From Symsagittifera roscoffensis (Eukaryota; Xenacoelomorpha; Acoela; Convolutidae): a stretch of DNA of 64,000 nucleotides. Positions 20,809 through 31,850 of this stretch are shown one piece after another. The notes under the pieces were generated by a model. That model did no database searches and was not told the DNA's origin. It worked only from the letters and a program-made list of their open reading frames with translations. Where the stretch lies: the NCBI RefSeq assembly GCF_963678635.1, contig NC_087066.1, positions 704,201-768,200 on the forward strand, in the 5' to 3' direction. A program made the translations under genes and the position numbers. How positions within the stretch are numbered: the first letter of the stretch is position 1; each line of letters begins with the position of its first letter.

Positions 20809-21186
20809 ACATTGGACTTGTACGACCCTTAAAGGAATTGTAAAAGTCGAGTTGGAAAAATTGATGCTTGAGCAGCATTTTGATGCCCTGGGCTTATGCG
20901 AGACCCGCTTGAATAGTGATGGAAACTCTGATCTTGGTAGCAACTACACTATTGTGTGATCGAGCGACCCCGAGAGAAAACGTAGATGCGGGGTTGCTCT
21001 CATTTTCAATTCGTTGTAAATGAAATTAACCAGTCATAGGTGCCAAAGTGACCGAGTTATGGTCGCCTGGTTAAAAAGTCGCATCAATAGTGAGACGTTT
21101 AAAATATTCGTTTGTTTCAGTCCCACTAACCCCAATGATGAGAATGGTGAAAAGCTAATTAGCTATCTTGTGACGTTGCGCGACCC
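20809..21186 (+). pseudogene. LINE endonuclease (APE/EEP-type) N-terminal fragment
   Basis: One frame reads from 20809 with only two in-frame stops. It starts 'WKFGHWTCTTLKG', the usual 'TWN' start of LINE endonucleases with Asn replaced by Cys. Then come 'ALGLCETRL' (20887-20913, catalytic Glu region), 'CGVALIFNS', 'VMVAWLKSR' and 'FVCFSPTNPN', the position of the Tyr-Ala-Pro motif. This endonuclease nicks target DNA for target-primed reverse transcription. The domain breaks into a minisatellite before the GDFN motif, and no LINE reverse transcriptase is seen downstream. Confidence 0.8.
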
Positions 21187-21340
21187 AATTAGCTAGGTTG
21201 TGACTTTGCGCGACCCAAATTAGCTAAGTTGTGACTTTGCGCGACCCAAATTAGCTAAGTTGTGACTTTGCGCGACCCAAGGTAGCTAAGTTGTGACTTT
21301 GTGCGACCCAAATTAGACATGTTGCGACTTTGCGCGACTC
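21157..21340 (+). repeat. 30-31 bp minisatellite, about six units
   Basis: Units begin with 'aattag' or a close variant at 21157, 21187, 21218, 21249, 21279 and 21311, with consensus 'aattagctaagttgtgactt' then 'tgcgcgaccc'. The first unit is continuous with the LINE endonuclease frame, where it reads 'LISYLVTLRDP', so the array arose from coding sequence. Units 3 and 4 are almost identical and the outer units differ more. Confidence 0.9.
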
Positions 21341-22403
21341 AAGCATCTTGCGGGAAGATGGAGTTTCGGTCGCAACATGATTCGCAGACCTCGACCCGAG
21401 AATATTTCACCAGTGTTAGTAACACTCTTTTATGCGACGTTGAAAGATAACAGTCGATATTCTCTTTATTGATTTTTTCAGATAACCAAGTCCGTATTCA
21501 ATTAAAAATGTTCTTTCAGATAGTTTTCTATTGAGTTCAAAGTTCTTACGTTCACAGTTCTTTTAAAACTACATCACAACTATGCCTCATAGCAACTAAC
21601 TGTGATGTTTGTTCAGGCTGACAAACAAACTTGGTAGACTATCCTATGGAGTATTTCAGAACACACTGCTGATAGGAGGTCGCTTTTTCTAAGGTCATTG
21701 ATACGTTGTGGTAGATTTTGCTCGTCTGGGATTATCTTTTACTCGAAGTCAAACGAACACCATAATCTAGTAGATTGGCTCTCAGGTGTTAACATCATTT
21801 AAACCACGGCGTGAATGCAGTCGGTTCCTTCCAGTTTGCTTGGGCTTTTTGAATGTTTTGCATTCTTGATCCATGTAATTTTGAACTTCCCACTTTGATA
21901 GATTATGCTAAAACCTTGTTTTGCAATCTACAGAATAAAAAAACTCTAGCGCCAATGCAACTCAGTACTGAAAATAATATATTTTGAAATCTTATTTGAG
22001 CCTGTCTGACTTTATGTTGCCTTTAAAAACTGAAAAATGACACTTCCAATCGAACCTCATTTGGCCGCAGTGTCCAGTCAAAGAAGATACATAAAACTAA
22101 AAACTAGCAATAAAATGCAGAGAGATTGTTGACCTTGTTGGGGACTGAAGAAGAAGAAGAAGAAGAAGAGACAGTGGGCTGTTTGTTGACAGTAGTGGGC
22201 AGGTGGCCATTGACTGAAACACATCAAGCGTTTGAAGAATGTTACAAGGCATCGTTTCTATCTCTATATATCTTTAGGCAAGACCTGCCTATAATCCGGT
22301 AAGCATAACAGCACTAATTGTATCTTTACGAAATCCTGAGTGTTTCAAACAAAGAAAAAAACAACGTTTTGTATATGTTTGTAAAAATTTTTCCTCACCA
22401 CCA
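21341..22403. other. Unassigned stretch after the minisatellite
   Basis: No LINE reverse transcriptase or other gene is readable. Contains a (GAA) microsatellite of about seven to eight units at 22147-22170. Confidence 0.45.
22147..22170. repeat. (GAA)n microsatellite
   Basis: An uninterrupted run of 'gaa' triplets is seen directly. Confidence 0.9.
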
Positions 22404-22770
22404 ATGTAAGTCAAAAAATGAATTTTTTTTACCCTTTATTTCGATCAATTAGATCGGTTGATTTACTGAAACCAGTTTAAAACTAGTATTTATATCCAAT
22501 TTTATTATTGATAAAACTATACCTGTTAAAAATTTCTAACTAACCAATCATGATCCATAACTAACACTTACATTAATTTGTAAAGCTGAAACTTTTCATA
22601 GTTTTAGTTTCAGAACAGAATACATTTAACTTAGTTTAAGTTTAAATTAAACAGTCGTTCTTCTCCAGAACAATTCCTGATATCTTATCTCGCAAATTTC
22701 AGTATACACTAGATCTATTGAGACTAGTAGATTTAAGAGTAACATTAAGATCGGTATTATATTAAGAAGT
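22404..22770 (+). repeat. 5' LTR of copy B
   Basis: Aligned with 8378-8655 through 'aagtcaaaaaa', 'tatccaatt', a conserved stem CTGAAACT/AGTTTCAG (22586-22613), 'gtatacactagatctattg' and 'taacattaagatcggtatta'. It begins near 'tgtaagtcaaa'. The following 'aagttgcacgaatctatcc' (about 22776) is where a primer-binding site should lie, but I cannot assign a tRNA. Confidence 0.75.
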
Positions 22771-24363
22771 TGCACGAATCTATCCAGCCGAAAATAAGAT
22801 AGAGTGAAGAACAGACGTTGTACCTTATCTGAAATTAATCTGAGAACGAGCCATACCGGGCATAAACTCATCTGGTGCGACCAAAAGTCTCGCATGAAGA
22901 CCTCAACATAATTAGAATTACCAATTTCAAAATAGACAAAAGATCTAAGATCCAAACACAAAACACAAAACTGTTAAGAAGTATTGAAGCCTTACCTCCA
23001 CGTCTCAATAATTCTAATTAATACCAACGAGTAATCAAGCTTACACCAGGTCAAAACCCGAATAATGAACCGTGCTTCTACGGCGTAAAACGAAAAAACA
23101 GACTGCAACGACTACTTCTCTTCAAGATTATCAATGCAGTACATTTTCATTCACTAAAATGAAATAAATTACTTGGAGCAGTAAGATTCAATTCCAAGCT
23201 ATATACTTATGAATGATGTATAACCAATAAAATATGACATATTAACGACTGATAAAAAAATACGAATGTCGCTCATTTCCAACAAATCTGCAGTAGCTTT
23301 AAAACTTTTGTAAAATTAAATATAATTGAACAAAAACAAATTAGTTAGACAATTAATTTAAAAATCGCCAAATTTGAAAAAAAAATCCTTTGATTCTTTA
23401 GGACTCATATCTTCATTCTCTTTTGTTCCACTTTATTAACAGATCATCAAGGTTTTCCTTGGATTTTTAATTTACTTAAATTAAATTTTTTTTCACTTAA
23501 AATACCTGATCATCTAGGCCTCCCTTGGATCAATCAGAACAACTTTGTTCTTCTGTTATTCTGTTCTTCCCACATCAAAATTTGAAGTGTCTAAGGGCCT
23601 CAAACGTCGATTCAATCCCCAACCCTTATAAAAGACCCAGGATTAAAGGAAAATTTTGAAGAAAAAAAAAACAATTTTATTTAAGATAAACAGTGAAGAA
23701 CTTCGGTTACTCGTCCTTCACTTGAGCCTTCGTCTTAGATGGCCCAGGCTAAAACCACATTTAACAATATTAACAAGTTCTAAAATAGTATCTAATGATA
23801 TAGTTGTTTTCAAATTATACCTGAACCTTGTGGATTGATTTACTATTCTCCCACCTCTGATCACAAATCAATTCCCTAGGTAAGATTAAGTAAGTTCATC
23901 ATCTATTAAAACCTGGTCGCGAGAAAGTAAAAAATCAATCTGACAAAATGATATACTTTCTCTCTCTCTCTCTCTCTCTCCAACCCGTCTATAATTGACA
24001 ATCTATGCTCCATGTTTAAGATAACCTCACAAAAATTGTAGGGACTAACAGTTTAAGAAATATTAAACCTACCTCCTGGATTTTGCAACCATCACTTTAA
24101 TAGTTATGTCAAGAGATTTTATAGAAAACAAACAAAAAATATTTCTCCACAGTTGTTTAATTTAGGGCAAAAGATACGATCTTGTTATTGCACGACACAA
24201 AGAAAAATTATGATACATCGGATAAAAAAAAAAAAAAAAAGTCAATAATGACCAAAACAAAAACAAATCAAAAATCAAAGTTTTTCCAGAACACGAAACG
24301 CAATTTCGGAATCCGACTAAACTCCAATACAAGAACTTCAAAATGTTGGAGATTTGAACTACG
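22771..24363. other. Leader of copy B, no gene seen
   Basis: A-rich, no supported frame. Includes a (TC) microsatellite at about 23961-23981 and two similar 'atcat..ggt...cttggat' patches near 23443 and 23508. Confidence 0.45.
23961..23981. repeat. (TC)n microsatellite
   Basis: Directly visible run of alternating T and C inside the copy B leader. Confidence 0.85.
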
Positions 24364-25793
24364 ATGAAAACTAAATCAATTAACGACCAAAAATACTTTT
24401 CGAAATCAGAATCCACAACAGCATCACCTATAAAACATAAATGTGGAATAACAAATTCATACCTCCGCAAACCAGTAGGACTATATAAGTGGAATCAACG
24501 AATAGGGCATTTCGATCGAAAATTACGCATAAACCATAATTTCGATCGAAAAATGATTCTATACGATGAAAAATTTGACGATGCTTCTATTCCTCCCTTT
24601 GCCATTTATCCACAAATGATCCCGCTAGGAGATAAAAACCACTTTGCCTTAGAATAAATGCAAATTTTTTCAAAAAAAATAATCCATGAAAAATAACAAT
24701 CCAAAAAAAAAATTTCCTGAAAAAAAATTAAACGACAAGTACTCGAACACTATTTACCAGGCGTCAATAAGATCACTTCATCTTTTGGCATCTTCACTAA
24801 AGACATTCTACCAACACAATCATCAAATCAACTACCCCACAAACACACAAACTGATAATTTCTCGAAAAAACTCTCAAAAGTTTTCACAGAAAATATTAA
24901 AAATTTTCAACATCAAACCTCACAAAAAAAGAGCAAACTCAACTTTCACAAATTATGTTTTTTCCATCATTTATAGCCATTTTTCTATTTTTCTCGACAC
25001 GCAAAAGTAAGACGAGAAAAAAATCTTTTCTCGCAATTCTTAGAATCAATTCGTGAAACAGTCACTGACAACGAAATATTACAATGAAAAAAAACTGGTC
25101 TACAAAGAAACCTAGCATGGTTTGACTCAATTTAGACTTAATTTCAGAAGCAAGAAAAAGCTTTCGACCACAAACAAACAATGAAACAATATTACCAGAC
25201 AAAATAATTTATATATGGGACCCTGAATGGTCTCATGTTATTTCTAACATCACAAACGACATTTCAAGTGTCACTATTTCCGTACACAGAGAAATTTCAG
25301 GAGTAACAACTGACACCACACCCTCAATTTAAAATGAAGTGTTTATTGATAGGACAAGCAATTTTAGTGTAAATTCATCATTTGTAAACAAACCTTTAAC
25401 GGAATTAGAAATTTATTACAACAAGGTATTCAAAATCCATCACACTTTGTAAACAAAGAAATAGTTGAAAACTGCCTATAACAACACATCAAAATATCTA
25501 CCCAATTCATCCTACACTTGCAACACCACGTAACAAAAAATACTCCTTCCCCACGAACAACATTAAAAGCATCAGTTAAACCATCTGTCTTTCCCAAATA
25601 CTTGCATATGGATTACCAAACAATTAGACCAATAACCAAAAAACGACAATCTAGTGAACAAGAACAAGCAAACGGCAACAATTTTGAAAATTATAATTAT
25701 GATTTTTTCACAAATGTTAAGTTTAGCAATCCAATAGCAAAACCCTTTTATCCAACATGGAATCAGTCTCAAGAAGATAAAAATACACAATAA
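24364..25793 (+). pseudogene. Unrecognised A-rich frames in copy B 5' region
   Basis: Three short frames on the + strand (24364-24657, 24686-24976 and 25518-25793) encode Lys/Asn/Gln-rich peptides, for example 'KQRSSEQEQ'-like hydrophilic stretches in the third. They lie upstream of the recognisable gag core and have the same strand and composition as the element, so they may be the N-terminal Gag or an accessory frame. I do not recognise a domain. Confidence 0.35.
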
Positions 25794-26214
25794 AAACCAA
25801 AATCAGTATCTCAATCACAATTTTTTAATGATAAACGAAAAACTCCGACAGTCCGCTACAACTAAATACAATTAATAAAAACCCAACTAACAGGCAATTC
25901 ACCAGAAGCTAACCACACTATTCTGAAGATGAGTATTTTTTCAATCAAAATCAACAACATTTCGAATAATATAGATCAACCTGATGATATTTTTCAACCG
26001 AAAATTTTTGAACATTTTATGAACCCTCCTTAACCACAGCAGCTATAACATTAGTTTTCTCAAACCCAAAATCAGGCACAGCCTGGTAATAATATGCAAT
26101 CACAAATCATGCAAATTCTCAAAATTACCACCGCGAATCAATGAGAAACGAAATCCCATCACCTTTTACAGCAACATGAAAGTACAAAAACTCAACTTAG
26201 AAATTTTACACAAT

Positions 26215-26494
26215 ATAAACACAGCAGAATCACTCCAAAGGACAATGAATCCATACCTCAAGGGTGGATCATCTATAACATCTACTAAACCACTGACGGC
26301 ATTCACAGGAACAGACGCCTAATACTCAGAAAAAGATTACATAAAAGCAGTTACAGCAAGTTTACTTTTAACCAAAGGTCCAGAATCAATACACATATCA
26401 CTTTTTTAAAATTGGATACATAGACAACTAGTAAAATATACATCGACAACAAATAGGAAGCAAAGAACAACAACCCAAGGCAGACACTTTTATA
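26215..26494 (+). pseudogene. Gag core fragment (copy B)
   Basis: Reading from about 26215 gives 'HSRITPKDNESIP' and then, after a frame change, 'KPLTAFTGTDA' (about 26289), a stop, 'YSEKDYIKAVTASLLL' and 'IHRQLVKYT'. The Phe-x-Gly-Thr-Asp start and the Tyr-x-x-x-Asp-Tyr helix are typical of a gypsy Gag capsid N-terminal domain that assembles virus-like particles. The C-terminal capsid, zinc knuckle and protease are missing before RT starts at about 26495. Confidence 0.6.
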
Positions 26495-27110
26495 AACCCA
26501 GTAATTATTCTCGCTAAAGAAAAATTACTTAAAATTGTTTTAAATGCACGATATTTAAACTCTTCAATTGATGAATCTAAATGCAATCGGCCCATAGAAC
26601 CAATACAAGTAATACTTAGAAAAATAAAAGGACACTATTATACCACCGCCGACATGAATAGTGCATAAAAACAAATTCCATTGGATGAGCAATCATGTCG
26701 AGAAACACAATTCGTTATTGGAAATCAACAATAAGAATTTAATAGACTATTTATGGCATATCCATAGGACCGTCAGCTGGTTCTGCATTTATGATTAGAA
26801 TTTTAAGAACACTAGTTCTCAGCAAAATTTCAATACCTATTTAGACCATGTTTTCAAACAATTACAAATAAAAAAAGAAAATCTTAAAAATTTGAACAAA
26901 TACAATCAAGTCTTTCTAAACGAGAAAATGGACGAAGCTCCAGATAAATCATATTTTTTCCCTACTTGTGTAAAATTCTTTGGACAAAAGCTTAAATTTA
27001 CTAAAATAACAGCTTTAAAATCCCAAAAAAGAGCAATTTTGAAACTCCAAACACCATCCAATAAAAGAGAAAATCCAAGAATGACTTGGAAGACTAAACT
27101 TCTTACGTAT
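26495..27110 (+). pseudogene. Reverse transcriptase remnant (copy B)
   Basis: The readable order is 'PVIILAKEK' (26500), 'NARYLNSSIDESK' (26544), 'YTTADMNSA' with the motif A Asp (about 26647), 'QFVIGNQQ' (26710) and, after frame changes, a shifted catalytic-box area near 26840 where 'YLD' is read, then 'DEAPDKSYFFPTCVKFFG' in the frame 26892-27122. All motifs are in the correct gypsy order. Stops at 'NSA*' and elsewhere kill the frame. Confidence 0.8.
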
Positions 27111-27112
27111 CT

Positions 27113-27760
27113 ATGTTGCTAATGCAACTAAATCTCAGACCAATTTACAACCTTCTTCGACAACAAATTAACTTTGAATGGATTTTAGAATATCAAAAAG
27201 GCTTCGATGAAACCATACCACTTCTCACTGAACTAACCTCAAATAAAACTCCAGACTCATACCGCCAATTGTACGCTATGTGCGAAGCTTTTAGTATTGG
27301 AATTTTCGCAGCACTTTTTCCATCACATCAAGGCACAAATAAAATGAACCTAATACCAGCAAATTCAAATTTTTTACACAAGCAGTACTCAGATTTTCAA
27401 CTATCATGAGAGAACGTACAGCCATAATATAAACAATAACAGAGCATGAAATCTTAAATCTTGGATCAAAACATCCAACAGTTTAATTTACATATCATAA
27501 ACCTATATTTTTTCTTTTCACATAGGATTCTAATCGAAAGCATAAAGTATATAGATTCCAATTTATTTTAAGTAAATTTCCAAAACTAGATATAGTTCGG
27601 TCAACAGGCAAAAACTTGCTTTACCTCCACTTAGGCGAAGTACACCACTAGAACTACCTACACGAAAATTAACTGTAGAAATACCGCAGAATGTAAAAAT
27701 TTTTCTCGGGAAAGAAGTAACATCACGGCGATAAGAATAAAACACGCAGTAAAAACTGAA
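27113..27760 (+). pseudogene. RNase H and connection remnant (copy B)
   Basis: The frame 27113-27409 reads 'LRPIYNLLRQQINFEW' (connection and RT thumb), 'LYAMCEAFSIGIFAALF' (first acidic site Asp replaced by Glu) and 'NKMNLIPANSNF'. Downstream pieces give 'STGKNLALPPLRRS' (about 27600) and 'KLTVEIPQN' (27671). The pattern matches copy A at 3040-3570. A stop follows 'DFQLS' and several frame changes follow. Confidence 0.75.
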
Positions 27761-28329
27761 TCCGATACCAAACAAAAAAAAACTTTAGGAAATTTTCACA
27801 TTTTCAAGATTGCCAAAAAATCACTATAAAGTAGATCTATTGGGTAAAGGTACTTTTAAACTTATACCATATTCATCATGGATAAAAAATAATACACAAC
27901 TGAAAACATATCAAAAAAAGCCACAACGGAATAAAGAATTTCATTTAATAGAACAAGAAGACTTGATGGATATAATAAGTTTGTCAGGCCCTCCAGATTC
28001 AATTCAAAAGTATACAATTAAAAAAAAAACGAATTATAAGATGTATTTGACAAAATATCTCTAATCAGAAACGGATCTAAAATTATTTTTGCACAGCAGA
28101 GAAACAATGACAACTCAATTATTAGGGAAAGACAAAAATCCTGACCTTGTTATTGGACAAATCAAATCTTGGCATAATTAGAAAACAAATCCCATTAAAG
28201 CCGATATCACAAAATTAGGAAATCAATTTTTACACCAATTCTTTCAAAATTTAACAAAACAACAATAAAAGAAAACACTGACAATTTAGAATACCATTAC
28301 CAAGAAACAACAGTGCCTTGTCTACCACT
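27761..28329 (+). pseudogene. Pol linker before integrase (copy B)
   Basis: The frame 27810-28064 contains 'EDLMDIISLSGPPDSIQKY', a hydrophilic segment without a catalytic motif. Its place between RNase H and integrase and its strand make it part of the polyprotein. Copy A lacks it. Confidence 0.5.
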
Positions 28330-28900
28330 ATGCTTAATATTATTTTCATTCCACATTTCTTGTTTCTTGAAAACAGAAGAACATATAAGATCAGAAAAGA
28401 ATTTCACTTTTCAAACACACCAATTTGGATGAAAGTACTTTGCAAGGACTGTATTACATGTCAATTTAACCAACCCTTTCCGCATCAAAAGCAATTAGCA
28501 GAAAAACAAGACTTTACATGGCAAAACTTCTATTCCCACAATATGATCTCAATAAATACCAAAAGCCCTATATCCCTCCTTAGAAGGAAATTCATATATA
28601 ATGTCAAATATAGATGCATTTACACACTATGTAGCACTGAACCCAATGTAGCGCTTATTATGCTTACACAGCATCCCTTTGTATTGCTTAATTTTCTTGC
28701 ACAACACTTTATGAACACTGGATAGCCAAGTTCGGACTTCCTGAAATCCCTGTCACAGACAATGGAACAGAACTCCTTAATAACGAAATAGTTACACCAT
28801 GTCACCTTTACAATATAAAATATAGATGTAGAACAACCCATACCCCACAGACAAATGGACTAGTTGAAGGCATGAACCGTTTCCTACAAAATACCTTCGA
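28330..28900 (+). pseudogene. Integrase remnant (copy B)
   Basis: The frame 28318-28725 ends a zinc-binding domain with 'CKDCITCQFNQPFPH' (C-x2-C and C-x2-C-like pattern, about 28441-28485), then enters the core. After frame changes, 'FGLPEIPVTDNGTELLNNE' (28731-28788) carries the second catalytic Asp, and 'TPQTNGLVEGMNRFLQ' (28841-28888) the catalytic Glu. These three elements in order identify a gypsy integrase with confidence. The first catalytic Asp region is too degraded to read. Confidence 0.85.
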
Positions 28901-28960
28901 TGTATAAAAAAAGGAATAAAAAATACCTTCGATGTATAATACCTTCGATGTATAAAAAAT
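28886..28960 (+). repeat. Local triplication of 'ataccttcgatgtata'
   Basis: 'ataccttcgatgtata' occurs three times between 28890 and 28955, twice within 35 bp. The unit matches sequence just after the integrase Glu helix, so this is a local slippage duplication in the dead gene. Confidence 0.8.
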
Positions 28961-29079
28961 ATTCATACACCTAACGGTCAACAGATGTGAAATTATTCAC
29001 ATTAGCATACATTTCTCAGATTACAAAGTCATTTGGATTATCACATTTGAAAAAGTTTTTAACCAAAATCCTCGCAAAC

Positions 29080-29610
29080 CAAAAATGTTTTTAGCCAACT
29101 CCTCAAGAATCGCACAAGGTTACTGTCAACCCAACCAAGATTCACCACTTCACGTGTTTGTTATAATCTACCAGTTCACACTCATGAAGAAGATCATTTT
29201 CACAATCCATAAACTTTACAGTTAGCCTCTGAAACCCATACAGAATGGAATTTGTATAAAGACACAGCAGAAAATGATAAACATCAGAAAACGGCAAATA
29301 AAATTTTAAACAGACAAAATATTCAGTCTCAAATAAAATCAAGTTTTACGCCAGCAGTTCTACACAATTATATTCCTTTACACGACTACACATTCTTGAC
29401 AAAACTATTGAAACTAATGATCAAAGAAAAGCAACAAACTTCCATAATTTACCACAATAATGCGATACAACTCCGAACAAAATGTCAGAAAAACCTCAAA
29501 ATCAACTACTTGAAAAACAAAGAGTTATTCTTAAACTACAAAACAAAATGTAATAGACAAAACCAAAGAAAAATCATAACAAGGCCAATCGTCTCGCCTT
29601 AGAAATTAAC
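29080..29610 (+). pseudogene. Probable integrase C-terminal region (copy B)
   Basis: Pieces read 'CYNLPVHTHEEDHFHNP' (about 29165) and the frame 29252-29602 with 'ANKILNRQNIQSQIKSSFTP'. The 'NLPVHxxx..P' pattern followed by a basic helix is what follows the catalytic core in many gypsy integrases, where candidate hosts pass into the C-terminal SH3-like domain. The downstream half is Lys/Asn-rich without a recognised fold. Confidence 0.5.
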
Positions 29611-29759
29611 CAAAAACGTATACAAATCTTATATTCCATAGTCTAACATATTAGCAACCCTCTGATTCTTAAACGACATTAAAGATAATTTTAGCAAACT
29701 TTTAGAAAAAACTCTCAACCTACATATTTATTTTCTCTCTCCTAACTAATTTAAAATCA

Positions 29760-31490
29760 GCCAATCAAATCACTTGATATCAATTCACTTTTTACTCAAA
29801 CACCCACACTATTTTCAGCCGACCTATCTCCAAGTTGAAATAGATCTATAAATCTAACTCAAAGATCTTCAGGTCAAAAATAAGCACTATCCTCCTATTT
29901 GACAACTTTAATGAATATCTTAAAAAATTTACAAACCTCTTCTATCAATCAATACAAAAATCAAAAATTTCTCTCAATTTCTATCCCGAATTTAAGCACA
30001 AGCAAAATATTAATTAAGCCTAACAACACTATTTACCCTGACCACTTAGCCTAAAGAACTTCTACCTCTCAAAAACCTTAATCACCCACACAGAAAAAAC
30101 AAGAATCAGAAAGTTAATATCTAAATATCCAGACTTCCCTTCACCAAAAACTCTCATTTGTAACCCACTTGTAAAAAATCAATAAACAACCTGAGTCCAC
30201 TTAATTTCAAATCCAAAAGAACAAAAAATAGTTCAGCAAAGCAAATAACTTTTCAAAAACTTCTTTCCAACTCAGTTATACAAATTACAATAATCATTTC
30301 AACTTTTCTTTCAGTGTTTTTATCATTTTTTCAATTTTGTATTTTTTTTTCATAACCGATTTTTAGAATTTGTAACTCGTGTTGTCATTTTTCTTGTGTT
30401 TTGCACCCAATTTATAATTTTCTATTCCCTCGTCCATACTTACATTTCTCTCGTTAAAAGAATTGATCACCTAACCAGGTACGAAACTTGATAGTTTCAG
30501 AAAAGATTCGACGCTTACTAACTAGAAAAGACATTTTATTATTCTCATAATATTCCTCACCTTCCTAGCTTCTCTAATTCTGATTCTTTATAAGAGCATA
30601 AGAAAGCAAAAATTGCTTTTGTTTTAGCAAGGCTTTTGATGATCGTTTTCGAAGAAGAATATTATAAAGAACACAGACTTAAGTAAGACAAAAACGAAGG
30701 CAGTACATTTAAAATTACTAATCCAAATCTACTACGGAATCCCACCAACCAAAACTCCCATCTAGTCAAAAAACTAACCCCATTCTTTTACACGTATCTC
30801 ATATGTAGAAAACTCCTACACCTTTGAAGAAAGACACGCATCAGTATCCGAACTATCAAAACCAGCCATTTGTCAAACACCCTTGAGTGAACTACGATAC
30901 GAACCAACATATAAAATCCCCCATATTACAACAGGATCTTAACAGAACTTGACACTTAGGCCAAAACCAAAAAAGAGTACAATAAACAGACAAATGATTA
31001 GCCCCGACGCAAGAGAAACCTAACAACCCCAAGAGTTCAATTTAAAATCCCCTCGTCACCATCATCAAATCTTCTAGACCTTCCCCAAAGTACAATGCAA
31101 CGCACCCCTTCACCGCTTCAAAACAATTCCCAAATATCCCAAATATTCAAAATTCACCAAATTCGTGAAAATCCCTTTGTCCACCACGCTTCATCACAAA
31201 GATTTCCACATTGGATGAACAAAATATTTCCCCAAGGCAAAACCAACCTTGGAGAAGATCCAATAGAAAATTCTTCCGATAGCTCTTTATCACTACCAAA
31301 AACATTGTCACTGCGATCAACACTCTCAACCACAGGTCATCGTTTACATTACCCACAAACTTGCCAAGTAACCTAGACGACAGATACCGTGAACTGCAAG
31401 GAAGAAGTAGAATTTTCCGCTTAGATTGGATATCTTTTGTTGCAGCTCTCTCCTTTTTGACCAGCACCTTGATAAAAATCGACTTCATAA
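29760..31490 (+). pseudogene. 3' region of copy B shared with copy A
   Basis: Collinear nucleotide similarity to 3745-5200 of copy A. A hydrophobic stretch around 30296-30352 ('STFLSVFLSFFQFCIFF') could be a membrane segment, and a long hydrophilic Pro/Ser/Thr-rich frame at 31095-31376 follows. Position after integrase makes an envelope-like gene possible, but no motif proves it. Homology ends near 31490. Confidence 0.4.
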
Positions 31491-31500
31491 TTGGGAGCTA

Positions 31501-31850
31501 CCGCCGCGACTAATTTTTTGTCCGCTGCGACTAGTTTTTCGACCACCGCGACTAATTATTCGAACATGCCGCTACTAATTTTTCGACGGCCACTACTGAC
31601 TTTTCGACCACACTACGACTAAACTTATTATGTGGTTACTTAACAGCCTGAAATAAAGTATAAGCGAAATTATCATATTGAAAAAGTATGATGACTAGCA
31701 TGGTAGGTGTGGGCGCAGTGGACCCGAGTTTGACTCTTCGAAAGTCATAAATTGACTTTTTTTTTCGGCCGCCGCAACTAACTTATTGACCCCGAGACCA
31801 ATTTATTTTTACCATTCCGCGACTAATTTTTCGACCATTCCGACCGAGAC
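31501..31850. repeat. Degenerate 21-22 bp tandem repeat, split
   Basis: The motif 'cgcgactaatttttcgacca' recurs with variation at about 31505, 31526, 31546, 31568, 31590 and 31610, then again at about 31770, 31794 and 31817. The two parts are separated by about 150 bp of unrelated sequence, suggesting an insertion into an existing array. Confidence 0.7.
31690..31775 (+). mobile_element. Candidate tRNA-derived SINE fragment
   Basis: 'ggtaggtgtgggcgcagtgg' resembles a tRNA 5' half with an A box, and 'gagtttgactc' differs by one base from a GAGTTCGACTC-type B box. A run of nine T at about 31757-31766 would terminate RNA polymerase III. It sits inside the split 21-bp array. The cloverleaf cannot be completed. 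Confidence 0.3.

Larger units (their letters stand above)
22404..31490 (+). mobile_element. Decayed Ty3/gypsy-like LTR retrotransposon, copy B
   Basis: 5' LTR (22404-22770), leader, unrecognised frames (24.3-25.8 kb), gag (26.2 kb), RT, RNase H, connection, integrase (to about 29.6 kb) and a 3' region to about 31490, all + strand. RT, RNase H, the 3' region and the LTR match copy A. There is no 3' LTR: homology to copy A stops near 31490 where a 21-bp repeat begins. Gag and RT are unusually close together, so protease sequence between them appears deleted. All frames are broken. Confidence 0.8.
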
